The notes beneath the pieces are model-generated. The model saw only the letters and a program-made list of their open reading frames with translations, was not told the DNA's origin and searched no databases. The position numbers and the translations under genes were made by a program. Below are positions 18,353-26,793 of a stretch of 64,000 nt of DNA, one piece after another (positions within the stretch are counted from its first letter, which is position 1; each line of letters starts with the position of its first letter). This stretch comes from Sphingobium lactosutens DS20 (GTDB taxonomy: Bacteria; Pseudomonadota; Alphaproteobacteria; Sphingomonadales; Sphingomonadaceae): assembly GCF_000445105.1 (NCBI RefSeq), contig NZ_ATDP01000036.1:1-64000 (forward strand), in the 5' to 3' direction.

Positions 18353-21300
18353 GAACGGTCCTGGTGATTGCCGGACCGAGGATGAAACATCCCATGGCGT
18401 CGAGCCGGATCGTGGGGGATTCGATGCTGGGTAGGATCGATTCAATTAGCGCGATATCCTCGCGGGCCATCGTATCACCGGCCGATTGGCGGCGCTGGAG
18501 GCGGTTCCGGCGTCGCTGCAGGTCGCTTGCGGCAAGGGTCGTGGCCGCGGTGATCGCGTCAAGTACCGCGGGTTGCTCGGATAGGGTTTGCCGTGCACCG
18601 TCCCGCACGCGGCGGCATACCACTGGGAACACAGAGGGATCGATGTAGTCGGCGAGGATGTGCGGCCGACTCCCTAGATTGATGTCGGCGCTCGGGCCTT
18701 TCCCATGGCTGTTATAGGGTTTGGACAGCACGGCGAGCAGGGCAGGATCGGTGACCGCCTCGCCATTGATGTCGAGGAACAAGGTCTGCTCGCTTTGCGC
18801 GAAATAGCGCTGTGCGCGGCGTGACGCGGCAAGCTCGGCGCGTGACGGCGCGAGCAGATCGGCCATGTCGAGACTGGGCTCGATCGTAAAGCAGAGCTTG
18901 AACCCGATCCACGCATCGCCCTGCCAGTCTGAAACGGGGCGATAAGTAACAAAGGCGGTCCCGCGATCGTCCCAGCGGGTGAATCGCGTCAGCACGTCGA
19001 TAAGCGGCGTGCCCGGACGCAGCAAAGTTACAGCGGTGCGTCGTGTCGCGATCCGGCGTTTCCAACTCAGCGGCTGGCTATCGTCCAGTTCGAGTTGCTG
19101 CTGCCACGGCAAGCGCGGGATCAAGGTCTCTTTGGTGATGGCGAGTTTGAACGGATCTTCTACCGGCCAGGCGAAGGGCCGCTTCTTGAGTTGTAGCGTG
19201 CCAATCAGCCATTGGTCGACGCCGGCTTCGAGGGCCGCCTCATCGGCTTCGGCGTCGTCTAACGCCTGGATGAAGGTCTCGACGGGTTCCTCCGCGAGCG
19301 CGATCCGATCAAGCGCATATTGTTCGTCCTGCGACTTGCGTTCGTCGGCGATCTGGCTGCGGATTTCCTCGGCCAACGAGACCAATGCATGGGGTCCGGT
19401 CAACAGTAGCGCATGGAGTGCGCGGGTCTCGAAATCCTCAAGGAGGAACTGCACATCGCTTATCGAGCGGTGGAAGATCGAAAGACCATCAGCAAGCAAG
19501 GTTTGCCACGCGGCAAAGGGGCTTTCGTCTTCGTCCGAGGGCAGCAGGATCCGGTGACGGATGATCCCCTGCCGTCGGCCATAGCGATCGAGACGGCCGA
19601 TACGTTGTTCGATCCGAGCAGCGCTCATCGGGAGATCGAGATGCACGATCGCGTCGGCGAAGCTGAGGTTGAGGCCCTCTTCGGCCGAACGATCAACGAT
19701 GAGAACGGCTGTATCGGGCGTTTGCGCGAACGCCCCGAGGCCGTCTTCGTCATCCTCCCCTGCTTTGCCGCCTTCGACGAGCAGCAGACACGGCGTGTCA
19801 TTGAGCCCGTTTTCGAGGGCTTCGTGAAACGCGACCGCCAGCGCAGTCGTGGTCGCGAACACCACGATTTTGGGATGATCGACGTCGGTCCGCAGCGTCT
19901 TGATCAGTCGCCGCACGCTTTCGACCATGGTCTCGATGCGATCGGCATCGTCATACTCCTCTGCCTGGTCGCGCAGCGCATTGAGGATTTCGGCTTCGCC
20001 GGCAAAGATCGGCGTGGCGGCTGCCAGCCAGGCACGAAACGCGTCGGCACCTTCGGACAACGCGCCCAGCAGGTCACGGTAGCGCGTTGAGAGCAGTGGC
20101 GCCCCGTCACCGCCATCGACCAGTGAATCGACGGCGGCCGATCGCCAATCCTCGAGCGTGCCGAGCAGCACCGCCAGGTCGTCGCTCGGATCGCCTTCGG
20201 TGCGCACGTGGGACATGGCGCCGCCATCGGGGCCGCGCGGTCGAAACTCCCATCCCTGGGCATCAGCCCGGCGTGAACGGATCAGGCGCTGGTGAATGCG
20301 ATAGCTGTCGGCGACGTGCTCTTTGAGCGCGCCGCACAGGTCGACAAGTCGGTCGGGAGCTTCTCGCGTCGCAGCAATCATCTGTGGCGCCAGGTCCTGG
20401 ACGACGGGATCGTCGGGAAAGCTGCGGACAAGCTCGGCACCGCGCTGGCGCAGAACGATCCCGGAAGCGTCGGGATCTAGACTGAGCAGCAAGCGGCCGA
20501 TCGCACGGCGCTGCTCGAGTTTCAGGCGGAATCCGTCGAGGTCGTCGAGCGGATGGGTCAGCGGATCGAGCAGGTTGAGCAGCGCTAAGAACCGGGCCTC
20601 TTCCCCCAGCGGCGGCGTGGCGGACAGCAGCAGCAGCACTGGCACATCGCGGGCGAGTTCACGCAGCCGTGCCGCCGAAGCAGCCAGCGGGCCATCGTCA
20701 AGTCCGACCAGGTGATGCGCTTCATCGATTACCAGAACATCGGGTGTCCGCGAGATCTGCGCGATATCGGCATGCGAGCAGCATTCGAAGGGTTCGCCGA
20801 ACTGATCGAGGCGGAGCTTATCGGAAAGTTCATGCCGCCACTGCTCACATAGCGCCGACGGGGTAGCGATGAGCACTTCCGTATCGGGATTGTCGATAAG
20901 ATGCTGTCGGATGATCAGGCCGGCCTCGATCGTTTTGCCAAGCCCTACCTCATCAGCTAGCAGATAACGCTGCACAGGGTCGCTTAAGACACGGCGAACG
21001 GCAGCAACTTGGTGTGGTACGAAGTCGATCCCGGCTGACAGCAGTGCGGTCAGGCCTTGTGCAGCGCTGGTCAACCCGCGCAGCGGCGTCAACGCCGCTT
21101 GGCGCCGGTCGTGAAGAAACTGGCTTTCAGCGCCGCCCGCCGCCAGCATCTCAGCTGGATCTTCGGGGGCATTCCATGGGCGGACGAACAAATCGAGTTC
21201 ACTGAAATCATCCTGCTTTCCGTTGGGAAAGCGGATTTCATAGGTGACGAGCCCGTTTTCATGCTGGAGATAATCCCTGACGCGACCAACCCGCATGTGA

Positions 21301-21479
21301 TCGCCATCAAGGACATAGGCTCGGGTTTGCGGACTTAGGTAAGCACGTCCTATCTCAGAAGCATAGCATTCGATCGTTTCTCTTCGATTGAGCGAGTAGA
21401 AAACAGAGATGGAGCAGCAACCATCAGTCGCCGCTTCTAATTTCCCGACACCCTTGTGCCCAGGTAGCCCTACTAACAT
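18345..21479 (-). CDS. dpdE: DpdE, SNF2-family ATPase
   Basis: First gene of the restriction operon: a 1044-residue SNF2/RapA-type DNA translocase. Motifs include LLADEVGLGKT (176-183 for the P-loop), VLVIDEAHHLVG, LLLLSATPP, and RIEQRIGRLDRYGRRQG (motif VI). An N-terminal SH3-like segment (residues 55-100, GRVRDYLQHENGLVTYEI) resembles that of RapA-like proteins. The start is uncertain. The ATG at 21479 sits directly against a GGGG run, too close for a good ribosome site, and the next in-frame ATG (residue 62) would cut into the SH3-like part. Its 3' end overlaps dpdF. Confidence 0.85.
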   Translation of the reverse strand: MLVGLPGHKGVGKLEAATDGCCSISVFYSLNRRETIECYASEIGRAYLSPQTRAYVLDGDHMRVGRVRDYLQHENGLVTYEIRFPNGKQDDFSELDLFVRPWNAPEDPAEMLAAGGAESQFLHDRRQAALTPLRGLTSAAQGLTALLSAGIDFVPHQVAAVRRVLSDPVQRYLLADEVGLGKTIEAGLIIRQHLIDNPDTEVLIATPSALCEQWRHELSDKLRLDQFGEPFECCSHADIAQISRTPDVLVIDEAHHLVGLDDGPLAASAARLRELARDVPVLLLLSATPPLGEEARFLALLNLLDPLTHPLDDLDGFRLKLEQRRAIGRLLLSLDPDASGIVLRQRGAELVRSFPDDPVVQDLAPQMIAATREAPDRLVDLCGALKEHVADSYRIHQRLIRSRRADAQGWEFRPRGPDGGAMSHVRTEGDPSDDLAVLLGTLEDWRSAAVDSLVDGGDGAPLLSTRYRDLLGALSEGADAFRAWLAAATPIFAGEAEILNALRDQAEEYDDADRIETMVESVRRLIKTLRTDVDHPKIVVFATTTALAVAFHEALENGLNDTPCLLLVEGGKAGEDDEDGLGAFAQTPDTAVLIVDRSAEEGLNLSFADAIVHLDLPMSAARIEQRIGRLDRYGRRQGIIRHRILLPSDEDESPFAAWQTLLADGLSIFHRSISDVQFLLEDFETRALHALLLTGPHALVSLAEEIRSQIADERKSQDEQYALDRIALAEEPVETFIQALDDAEADEAALEAGVDQWLIGTLQLKKRPFAWPVEDPFKLAITKETLIPRLPWQQQLELDDSQPLSWKRRIATRRTAVTLLRPGTPLIDVLTRFTRWDDRGTAFVTYRPVSDWQGDAWIGFKLCFTIEPSLDMADLLAPSRAELAASRRAQRYFAQSEQTLFLDINGEAVTDPALLAVLSKPYNSHGKGPSADINLGSRPHILADYIDPSVFPVVCRRVRDGARQTLSEQPAVLDAITAATTLAASDLQRRRNRLQRRQSAGDTMAREDIALIESILPSIESPTIRLDAMGCFILGPAITRTVHG

Positions 21480-21505
21480 CCCCTGAAACAGATTAGATCC
21501 CCCGT

Positions 21506-21527
21506 GAGCGAATCCCCCTTATCGCTC
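21506..21527. promoter_or_regulatory. Inverted repeat in the gap between queC and dpdE
   Basis: GAGCGA (21506-21511) and TCGCTC (21522-21527) flank a 10-base spacer in the only sizeable gap (about 100 bases) between the modification and restriction operons. This gap should hold the restriction-operon promoter, and the repeat could be its operator. Arms are short, so chance is possible. Confidence 0.3.
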
Positions 21528-21579
21528 TCGAGGTTACTCTAATAAGGTCGCACTGGCTGCCAAGCTCAAATCTGCCGTC

Positions 21580-22293
21580 CTAAGTGTCCAATCTGGCGGA
21601 AAATTCCTGCCAACCAGCCCGCCGTAATTCGCAAGCCGGGCAGTGGCCGCAGCCCGCACCCCACTCATGCGTCGTTCCCCGATCGCCGAGATAGCAGGTG
21701 TGCGATTCTACACGCACAAGATTGACCAAGTCCGGTCCACCCAGCGCGTGGGCAAGCGACCAAGTCGCCGCCTTGTCGATCCACATGAGCGGCGTATGAA
21801 GCACGGAACGCTGTTCCATGCCCAGGTTGAGAGCCACTTGGAGAGCCTTGATCGTATCATCGCGGCAATCCGGATACCCAGAGTAGTCGGTTTCGCAGAC
21901 CCCTGTGACGATGTGCTTGATGCCGCGGCGATATGCGACCGCAGCCGCAAATGTAAGGAACAGCAGGTTTCGGCCAGGAACGAAGGTGTTCGGCAGACCG
22001 CTCGCTGCCATTGCAATCTCGACGCCGGTCGTGAGTGAAGTGTCGCTGATCTGCCCAAGCGCAGCGAGTGCGATCATGTGATCGGTCCCGAGCTTGGTTC
22101 GCCAGTCAGCCTGTAGCTCCATCATACCCGCGCGCAACCGGTCTCGGACTTCGAGTTCGACACGGTGGCGCTGGCCGTAGTCAAAGCCGATTGTTTCGAC
22201 GTGGTTGAAGCGGTCGAGGGCCCAAGCCAAACACGTAGCGCTGTCCTGCCCGCCGGAGAACAAGACCAGTGCGCTGCCGTCTGCACTGCTCAT
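21580..22293 (-). CDS. queC: QueC, 7-cyano-7-deazaguanine (preQ0) synthase
   Basis: Converts 7-carboxy-7-deazaguanine to preQ0 using ATP and ammonia. The 237-residue protein has the PP-loop SGGQDS (residues 13-18) and the C-terminal zinc ligands Cys200, Cys215, Cys218 and Cys221. Length is normal for the family. In this operon it should supply preQ0 for insertion into DNA rather than only for tRNA queuosine. It is the last gene of the modification operon, and its start overlaps the queD stop. Confidence 0.93.
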   Translation of the reverse strand: MSSADGSALVLFSGGQDSATCLAWALDRFNHVETIGFDYGQRHRVELEVRDRLRAGMMELQADWRTKLGTDHMIALAALGQISDTSLTTGVEIAMAASGLPNTFVPGRNLLFLTFAAAVAYRRGIKHIVTGVCETDYSGYPDCRDDTIKALQVALNLGMEQRSVLHTPLMWIDKAATWSLAHALGGPDLVNLVRVESHTCYLGDRGTTHEWGAGCGHCPACELRRAGWQEFSARLDT

Positions 22294-22664
22294 GCTACCA
22301 CCTCCTCACCCCAGTAGGAACATGCCTCCCCGCTGCTGTCGCGATAGACAGTGACCTTGTGGAGGTTGCCGATCACCGGCGACAGTCGCTTCCAGATCCA
22401 CCGGCTAAGATTCTCCATGGTCGCCGGACCAAGGTCGTTGATCTCGTCCAGGAAGCGATGATCAAGAGCGTCGCGTGCTCCCTCCATCGTCCGCTGCAGT
22501 AGGCCCAGGTCCACGACCATGCCTGTCGTCGGGTCGGGCAGCCCCCTTACAAACACCTCCGCCCGATAGCTGTGGCCATGGATCCGCCGGCTGGACTCGG
22601 TCTCGATCACTCGGTCGAGCGTATGGGCCGCGTCGAAGCGAAACTGCTTGCTCAGTTCGAACAT
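22290..22664 (-). CDS. queD: QueD-family 6-carboxytetrahydropterin synthase, catalytic Cys replaced
   Basis: Member of the QueD/PTPS family, which turns dihydroneopterin triphosphate into 6-carboxy-tetrahydropterin early in preQ0 synthesis. The zinc histidines are present (His14, His29, His31 in RRIHGHSY), as is the DH pair in ALDHRF. The cysteine that lies four residues before HGH in E. coli QueD is Ser25 here. The short 124-residue form was chosen because its ATG shares a base with the queE stop; a 139-residue form would overlap queE. Either the nucleophile differs, or this branch of the family uses another residue, or the step is supplied by a chromosomal QueD. Confidence 0.85.
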   Translation of the reverse strand: MFELSKQFRFDAAHTLDRVIETESSRRIHGHSYRAEVFVRGLPDPTTGMVVDLGLLQRTMEGARDALDHRFLDEINDLGPATMENLSRWIWKRLSPVIGNLHKVTVYRDSSGEACSYWGEEVVA

Positions 22665-23296
22665 CAGCGAATTCCGATCATCTTGTGAGACTGGATGGAG
22701 AGGCGCCATTGCGGGTTTTCGGTGCAGAAGCTGATGGCGGCTTCGAGGTTGGCCGATGCCATGGGTGAATCCATGGGCTGAAGAAAAAAATGCTCGAATT
22801 CGAGGCCGGCAAAGTGCTCGGGCCTCGCCTCGGCCTGAGGATAAACCAGCTTCAGCTCATGGCCCGTCCGCAGAACAAGTTCAGCCCGCCCTTTTGGGCT
22901 GACACAAATCCAATCAATCCCTTCGGGCGCGGGTTGCGTGCCGTTGGTTTCGACGCCGATTTCGAAGCTACGCCCATGGAGCGCGGCAACGAGGGTTTCA
23001 TCGACCTGCAAAAGAGGTTCCCCACCCGTCAACACGACATACCGCTTGTGAGCGGGCCCAGCCCACTCTCGTTCGATCGCTACCGCAAGCGCCTCCGCGT
23101 CGACAAATCGCCCACCGCCCGTCCCGTCCATTCCAACGAAGTCAGTGTCGCAGAAAGTGCAGGCAGCACCCGCCCGGTCCTCTTCGCGTCCCGACCAAAG
23201 GTTGCAGCCAGCGAAGCGGCAGAAGACCGCCGCACGGCCGGACTGCGCCCCCTCCCCTTGAAGCGTTTTGAATATCTCCTTGACGGCGTAGGCCAT
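22664..23296 (-). CDS. queE: QueE, 7-carboxy-7-deazaguanine synthase (radical SAM)
   Basis: Radical SAM enzyme that contracts 6-carboxytetrahydropterin to 7-carboxy-7-deazaguanine. The 210-residue protein keeps the TLQGEG N-terminal signature, and the cluster cysteines are Cys31, Cys46 and Cys49 (C-x14-C-x2-C, the spacing of the longer QueE cluster loop). LTGGEPL and ETNGT follow. The ATG at 23296 shares one base with the stop of the upstream dpdB-like gene, and the 3' end is coupled to queD in the same way. Confidence 0.92.
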   Translation of the reverse strand: MAYAVKEIFKTLQGEGAQSGRAAVFCRFAGCNLWSGREEDRAGAACTFCDTDFVGMDGTGGGRFVDAEALAVAIEREWAGPAHKRYVVLTGGEPLLQVDETLVAALHGRSFEIGVETNGTQPAPEGIDWICVSPKGRAELVLRTGHELKLVYPQAEARPEHFAGLEFEHFFLQPMDSPMASANLEAAISFCTENPQWRLSIQSHKMIGIR

Positions 23297-24399
23297 CAAG
23301 CTCCCTCCGCTTGTTCGAACAGAGGCGTGGGGGCGATGCGCGCGCGCTTCCGTAGGTCCGCTTTCACGATCGAAACGAGATAGTGCTTTAGCAACGCGAT
23401 ATCGCGATTGACGTTCTGCAAGCTATTCCAACGGCGAATCTCGCCGCCGATTTCCCACTCGCCGCCGGTCCAGGCTGTTCGTCCCTTCAGGCACTCGAGA
23501 CCTTCACGGAAATCCTCCACCGACTTTGCGTCCATGCGAGCGGCAAGCACTTCCATAACATCGCCCATCGCCTGGATGCCCGCCCCATGGAGAAGGCGCG
23601 AGGTAGCGGGCTTCTGCCCGTGCCACGCTTCCGGGAACACCTTCTTCACGGCCTCGAAGAAGTTCGAGACCAGCCGAACACACCGATCGCGACCGCGTGG
23701 CGTGTCGATGAGTTCGCGCATCACCCCATTGGTCAGCGATTCCATGATAATCTTTTGCACGACGGTGTCGGCGATAATGCCGTCCGGCTGGGTATGCTGC
23801 TTGATGTAGCCCTGCAGCGCTGTGTGCTCAAAGTTCAGACGAGCAGTTAAGTCGGCGGCAACCGACCTGCGGCTCAGCCGCGGGGGCAGATCATTGACCG
23901 ACGGCAGGAGCTCGTAAATGAGCGACTTCGGCAACGGTTTAGTGTTGTTTATCAGAACGAACTGCCGCCGGAGTTCAGCTTCGTCGCGGCAAATAAGGGC
24001 CGAGACGAAGACCTGGAAATCCCGATCGACCTCCGACAGAGCGGTGAGACGTTGCTGGCCGTCAACCACAAGGCCGGGGACACCTTGGCTCATGTCGATC
24101 GTCAGGCGCACCGTCCCGTTCCCGAGGTCCTCGACGTTCGTTTGTTCGGTGAAAGCCACCACGATGGGGTTTGGGAGCACCGCGTCAGGCTTTTCGAGAT
24201 AGTCCCGGATTTCACGGATATGCGCCGCGACCTGCGGCCGCTGGAAGCCGCTCAGTTCACCCTGGGCATCGCGACCGATGCGATCGATCAATGCAAAGCG
24301 CAGGACGTCAGCCGCTCGGGCCGCGAACGTCAGCACGGTGTGCTCGCTGCTTTGCTTCGCCTGGACTGCGAAGAAGGAAAGAGAGTCAGTCGACGGCAC
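23296..24399 (-). CDS. dpdB: DpdB-like DGQQR-domain protein 1
   Basis: A 367-residue member of the DGQHR/DndB-like superfamily, with VVDGQQRL (VDGQQR at 112-117) preceded by GFQRPQVAAHIREI and followed by FVLINNTKPL, all features of that fold. In Salmonella, DpdB works with DpdA to place preQ0 in DNA, although other clusters lack it. It lies directly downstream of dpdA, overlapping it by 14 bases, starts with GTG, and is followed without a gap by queE. A second, diverged copy lies on the other side of dpdA. Which of the two is the functional DpdB cannot be told from sequence alone. Confidence 0.75.
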   Translation of the reverse strand: MPSTDSLSFFAVQAKQSSEHTVLTFAARAADVLRFALIDRIGRDAQGELSGFQRPQVAAHIREIRDYLEKPDAVLPNPIVVAFTEQTNVEDLGNGTVRLTIDMSQGVPGLVVDGQQRLTALSEVDRDFQVFVSALICRDEAELRRQFVLINNTKPLPKSLIYELLPSVNDLPPRLSRRSVAADLTARLNFEHTALQGYIKQHTQPDGIIADTVVQKIIMESLTNGVMRELIDTPRGRDRCVRLVSNFFEAVKKVFPEAWHGQKPATSRLLHGAGIQAMGDVMEVLAARMDAKSVEDFREGLECLKGRTAWTGGEWEIGGEIRRWNSLQNVNRDIALLKHYLVSIVKADLRKRARIAPTPLFEQAEGA

Positions 24400-25675
24400 G
24401 CTTTAGGTCCAATCGTTCAATGTGGTCCTGATAGACAGCGAGGTTATGGATTCCCCGCCGCTTGTTGCGGTTGCTACCGCGGAAGATGATCACGTCGATC
24501 GCAGCGTCCCGACAGATCTTGCAGGAGCATTGCTTCCACGGCTGCTCGGCGAGGGTCGCGCGGTAACGCTGGGCAAGCCGTGTTAACGATACGCTGCCCT
24601 TGCAGTCCTCGTAGGGCTTCTCCTCTACGAGAGGAGCGCTGTAGACGAGGACATTGTGCAACGTGTCTTCGAGTGCCGCTTCGCCCCGGTCGAAAGCCCG
24701 CAACGATTCCAGTGCCAGAGCCTCGAGGCGAATGAGTTCTTCCGCCCGGAACATGCCCTTCTTCACGCCCCGCTGTAATTTTGGATTCTCGATCGCCTGC
24801 GGCACCCGGATCGAGGTGAAGTAACGCAGGCCCAGGCCCTCGCCGGGCAGATAATAGTTTTGCTTGGCGTCCTTGAAAGCACGTATCAACGGAGAAGTTG
24901 TATCGAAACTGGCAATATCATAGCCGTGGAAGCTATCGATATCGTCCGCCTTCGCGAAGCCTAGGATATGCAGGCGGGTGGCCGAAGGCACGGCTGCTCG
25001 AATTGCCTCTAGGCAGAGTTTGATCTCCGGCGATTTGAGCGGCACCATGCCACCTAGCGCTAGGTAATCGTAGCCCATTGCGACAAGGCGCCTAGCTGCT
25101 TCTGCCATGCTTCCGGGAGACCATCCCTGAATCACGCCAAGCGGGGTGAAGCCAGCATCGATTGCCCTCGCCTCGCGAAAGAAGGCATCCGCGTTCTCAA
25201 GGGTGATATCGAACCGGGTCTTGGCATTATCGGAGCCACCCTCGAGCGCCTTCCCGCCCGGATCGAAATCGAAAATGATATGGTCGACGGAGCAGCCGTG
25301 CGTGAAGCCGCATTCATCATAAAATTCAACCATTTCAGCCGGCGAATAGGGCGGTCGCTCTTCCTGAACATAGGTGAATGCGCCGCAGTCACCGAATATA
25401 TCGAGATGGGCAAACTCTGGCTTATCTAGGCGCAAAAATTTCCGAACGCCGACCAGATGAAAACGCCGAGCCTGGCTCGCTGTGTACTTCCCCTTCACGC
25501 GATGATCGCCCACGATGCCACGGGACACGAGAACCCCGTCATATGGCGCATAACCCAGGATCTCATGGGGATATGCGTCATCCCAATAGGGTTGACGCTC
25601 GGCTGGGCTACGGTCGGCGATAAAGTCGAACGCTGGGTCAACATAGTCCAGGCTGTCGGCGAAGATGAACTTCAT
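24386..25675 (-). CDS. dpdA: DpdA, DNA 7-deazaguanine transglycosylase (TGT paralogue)
   Basis: Central enzyme of the system: a tRNA-guanine transglycosylase paralogue that exchanges guanine in DNA for preQ0. The 429-residue product shows TGT-like segments: GDCGAFTY near residue 97, SVDHIIFDFD, a glycine-rich LALGGMVPLKSP loop, and a C-terminal zinc site CSCKIC followed by RGIHNL. That is the cysteine/histidine arrangement of TGT enzymes. It differs from housekeeping TGT in its N-terminus, in keeping with a DNA substrate. Its ATG overlaps the stop of the dpdB-like gene upstream by four bases, and dpdB-like 1 overlaps its end. Confidence 0.9.
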   Translation of the reverse strand: MKFIFADSLDYVDPAFDFIADRSPAERQPYWDDAYPHEILGYAPYDGVLVSRGIVGDHRVKGKYTASQARRFHLVGVRKFLRLDKPEFAHLDIFGDCGAFTYVQEERPPYSPAEMVEFYDECGFTHGCSVDHIIFDFDPGGKALEGGSDNAKTRFDITLENADAFFREARAIDAGFTPLGVIQGWSPGSMAEAARRLVAMGYDYLALGGMVPLKSPEIKLCLEAIRAAVPSATRLHILGFAKADDIDSFHGYDIASFDTTSPLIRAFKDAKQNYYLPGEGLGLRYFTSIRVPQAIENPKLQRGVKKGMFRAEELIRLEALALESLRAFDRGEAALEDTLHNVLVYSAPLVEEKPYEDCKGSVSLTRLAQRYRATLAEQPWKQCSCKICRDAAIDVIIFRGSNRNKRRGIHNLAVYQDHIERLDLKRAVD

Positions 25676-26793
25676 GCCGGCATCCTCGCCAATTCCCGCT
25701 CCATCCGGATGAGATGCTCGCTCAGTTTGTTGATATGCTGCGGTGTGGACTGCAGTTCATTCCACGCAAGGCCGAGGCCCTCCCAGCGGCCTGCAGTCCA
25801 GCGGCATTGCGGCGCAAGGCGCCTGAGGATGTCCCGCACAACGGACGCCTTGTCAGCAATGCCGTCGGCGCGAAACATGATCATGTCCATCAAGGCCCCC
25901 ATTGCCCTGATTCCCACGGAGTGCATGAGACGACTCTCTTTTGGTGGCTTACCCCATGCATCGGGGAAGGTGTCCCGAACCGCCGTCCAGAACGTGATAA
26001 GCGTTTCGTACATGGCGGTTGTGTCGTTGCCGTCACCATTCTGCTTGAACTGGCCCAAAGCGCCGGCGGTCGTGCGGAGGCTTGCCTTCATCGCCTCGAT
26101 CAGAGCGTTATCGCTCACGATCCCTGTGCCATTCTTGGGATCGGATTCCCGCTTGATGAGGCCATGGAACGGCGACTTCGGATCGCTGTTCAACGCATTG
26201 CAGAGCTCGCTCGGGAGTTGGCGTGCCGCGAGATTTCTGGGAAGCTGAACCGAGACCTCTGGCAGCAATTCGTCGATGAGACCCGTGGGCAGCTTCTTCG
26301 ACTTATTGACGAGGATGAACTGCTCTCGTTGCGTTGCAACCTCATCTGAGACGAAACCGATAACCGGCACGGCAATCTGCCGGTTCTTGGCCGCAGCCAG
26401 AGCAAGCGAGCGCTGTTGCCCATCGACAATCCAAGCCGCCCTTTCTCCCTCGGGATAAAGGGGGATGCTAAGGGTGCCAGCGTCGCCAACTTCGCACATG
26501 TTCCCCGGCGCACGACCACGCGCTGACGCGAAATCGACTTCTGGCGAAAGCGCCAGGATGATGGCGTTCGGAAACAGGACCGGGCCGCTGTCCAGAAAGC
26601 TCGTGATTTCCTTGACGTGCTCGCGGATCTCGCGGCGTTGAAACCCCTTCAACTCTTGATCTTCTCGACGGACACGGCTGATATCCGCGATGCGGTCTAT
26701 ATCGGCGCCGTAGAGGAAGAATGCGAAGACGCCAGTACCCTGACCCTGCTCCGCTTTCACGGCTCGAACTCTGAGATATTCGCGTGCAGTCAT
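25672..26793 (-). CDS. DpdB-like DGQQR-domain protein 2
   Basis: Second DGQHR/DndB-like protein (373 residues) in the operon, with WIVDGQQRSLAL (VDGQQR 123-128), GFQRREIREHVKEI before it and FILVNKSKKLPTGLI after it. It shares layout and motif order with the copy at 23296-24399 but is clearly diverged, so it is an old paralogue and not a recent duplication. It overlaps dpdC-like by four bases upstream and dpdA by four downstream. Tandem DpdB-like proteins on either side of a DpdA suggest a hetero-complex or two strand- or site-specific partners. That is inference. Confidence 0.75.
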   Translation of the reverse strand: MTAREYLRVRAVKAEQGQGTGVFAFFLYGADIDRIADISRVRREDQELKGFQRREIREHVKEITSFLDSGPVLFPNAIILALSPEVDFASARGRAPGNMCEVGDAGTLSIPLYPEGERAAWIVDGQQRSLALAAAKNRQIAVPVIGFVSDEVATQREQFILVNKSKKLPTGLIDELLPEVSVQLPRNLAARQLPSELCNALNSDPKSPFHGLIKRESDPKNGTGIVSDNALIEAMKASLRTTAGALGQFKQNGDGNDTTAMYETLITFWTAVRDTFPDAWGKPPKESRLMHSVGIRAMGALMDMIMFRADGIADKASVVRDILRRLAPQCRWTAGRWEGLGLAWNELQSTPQHINKLSEHLIRMERELARMPA

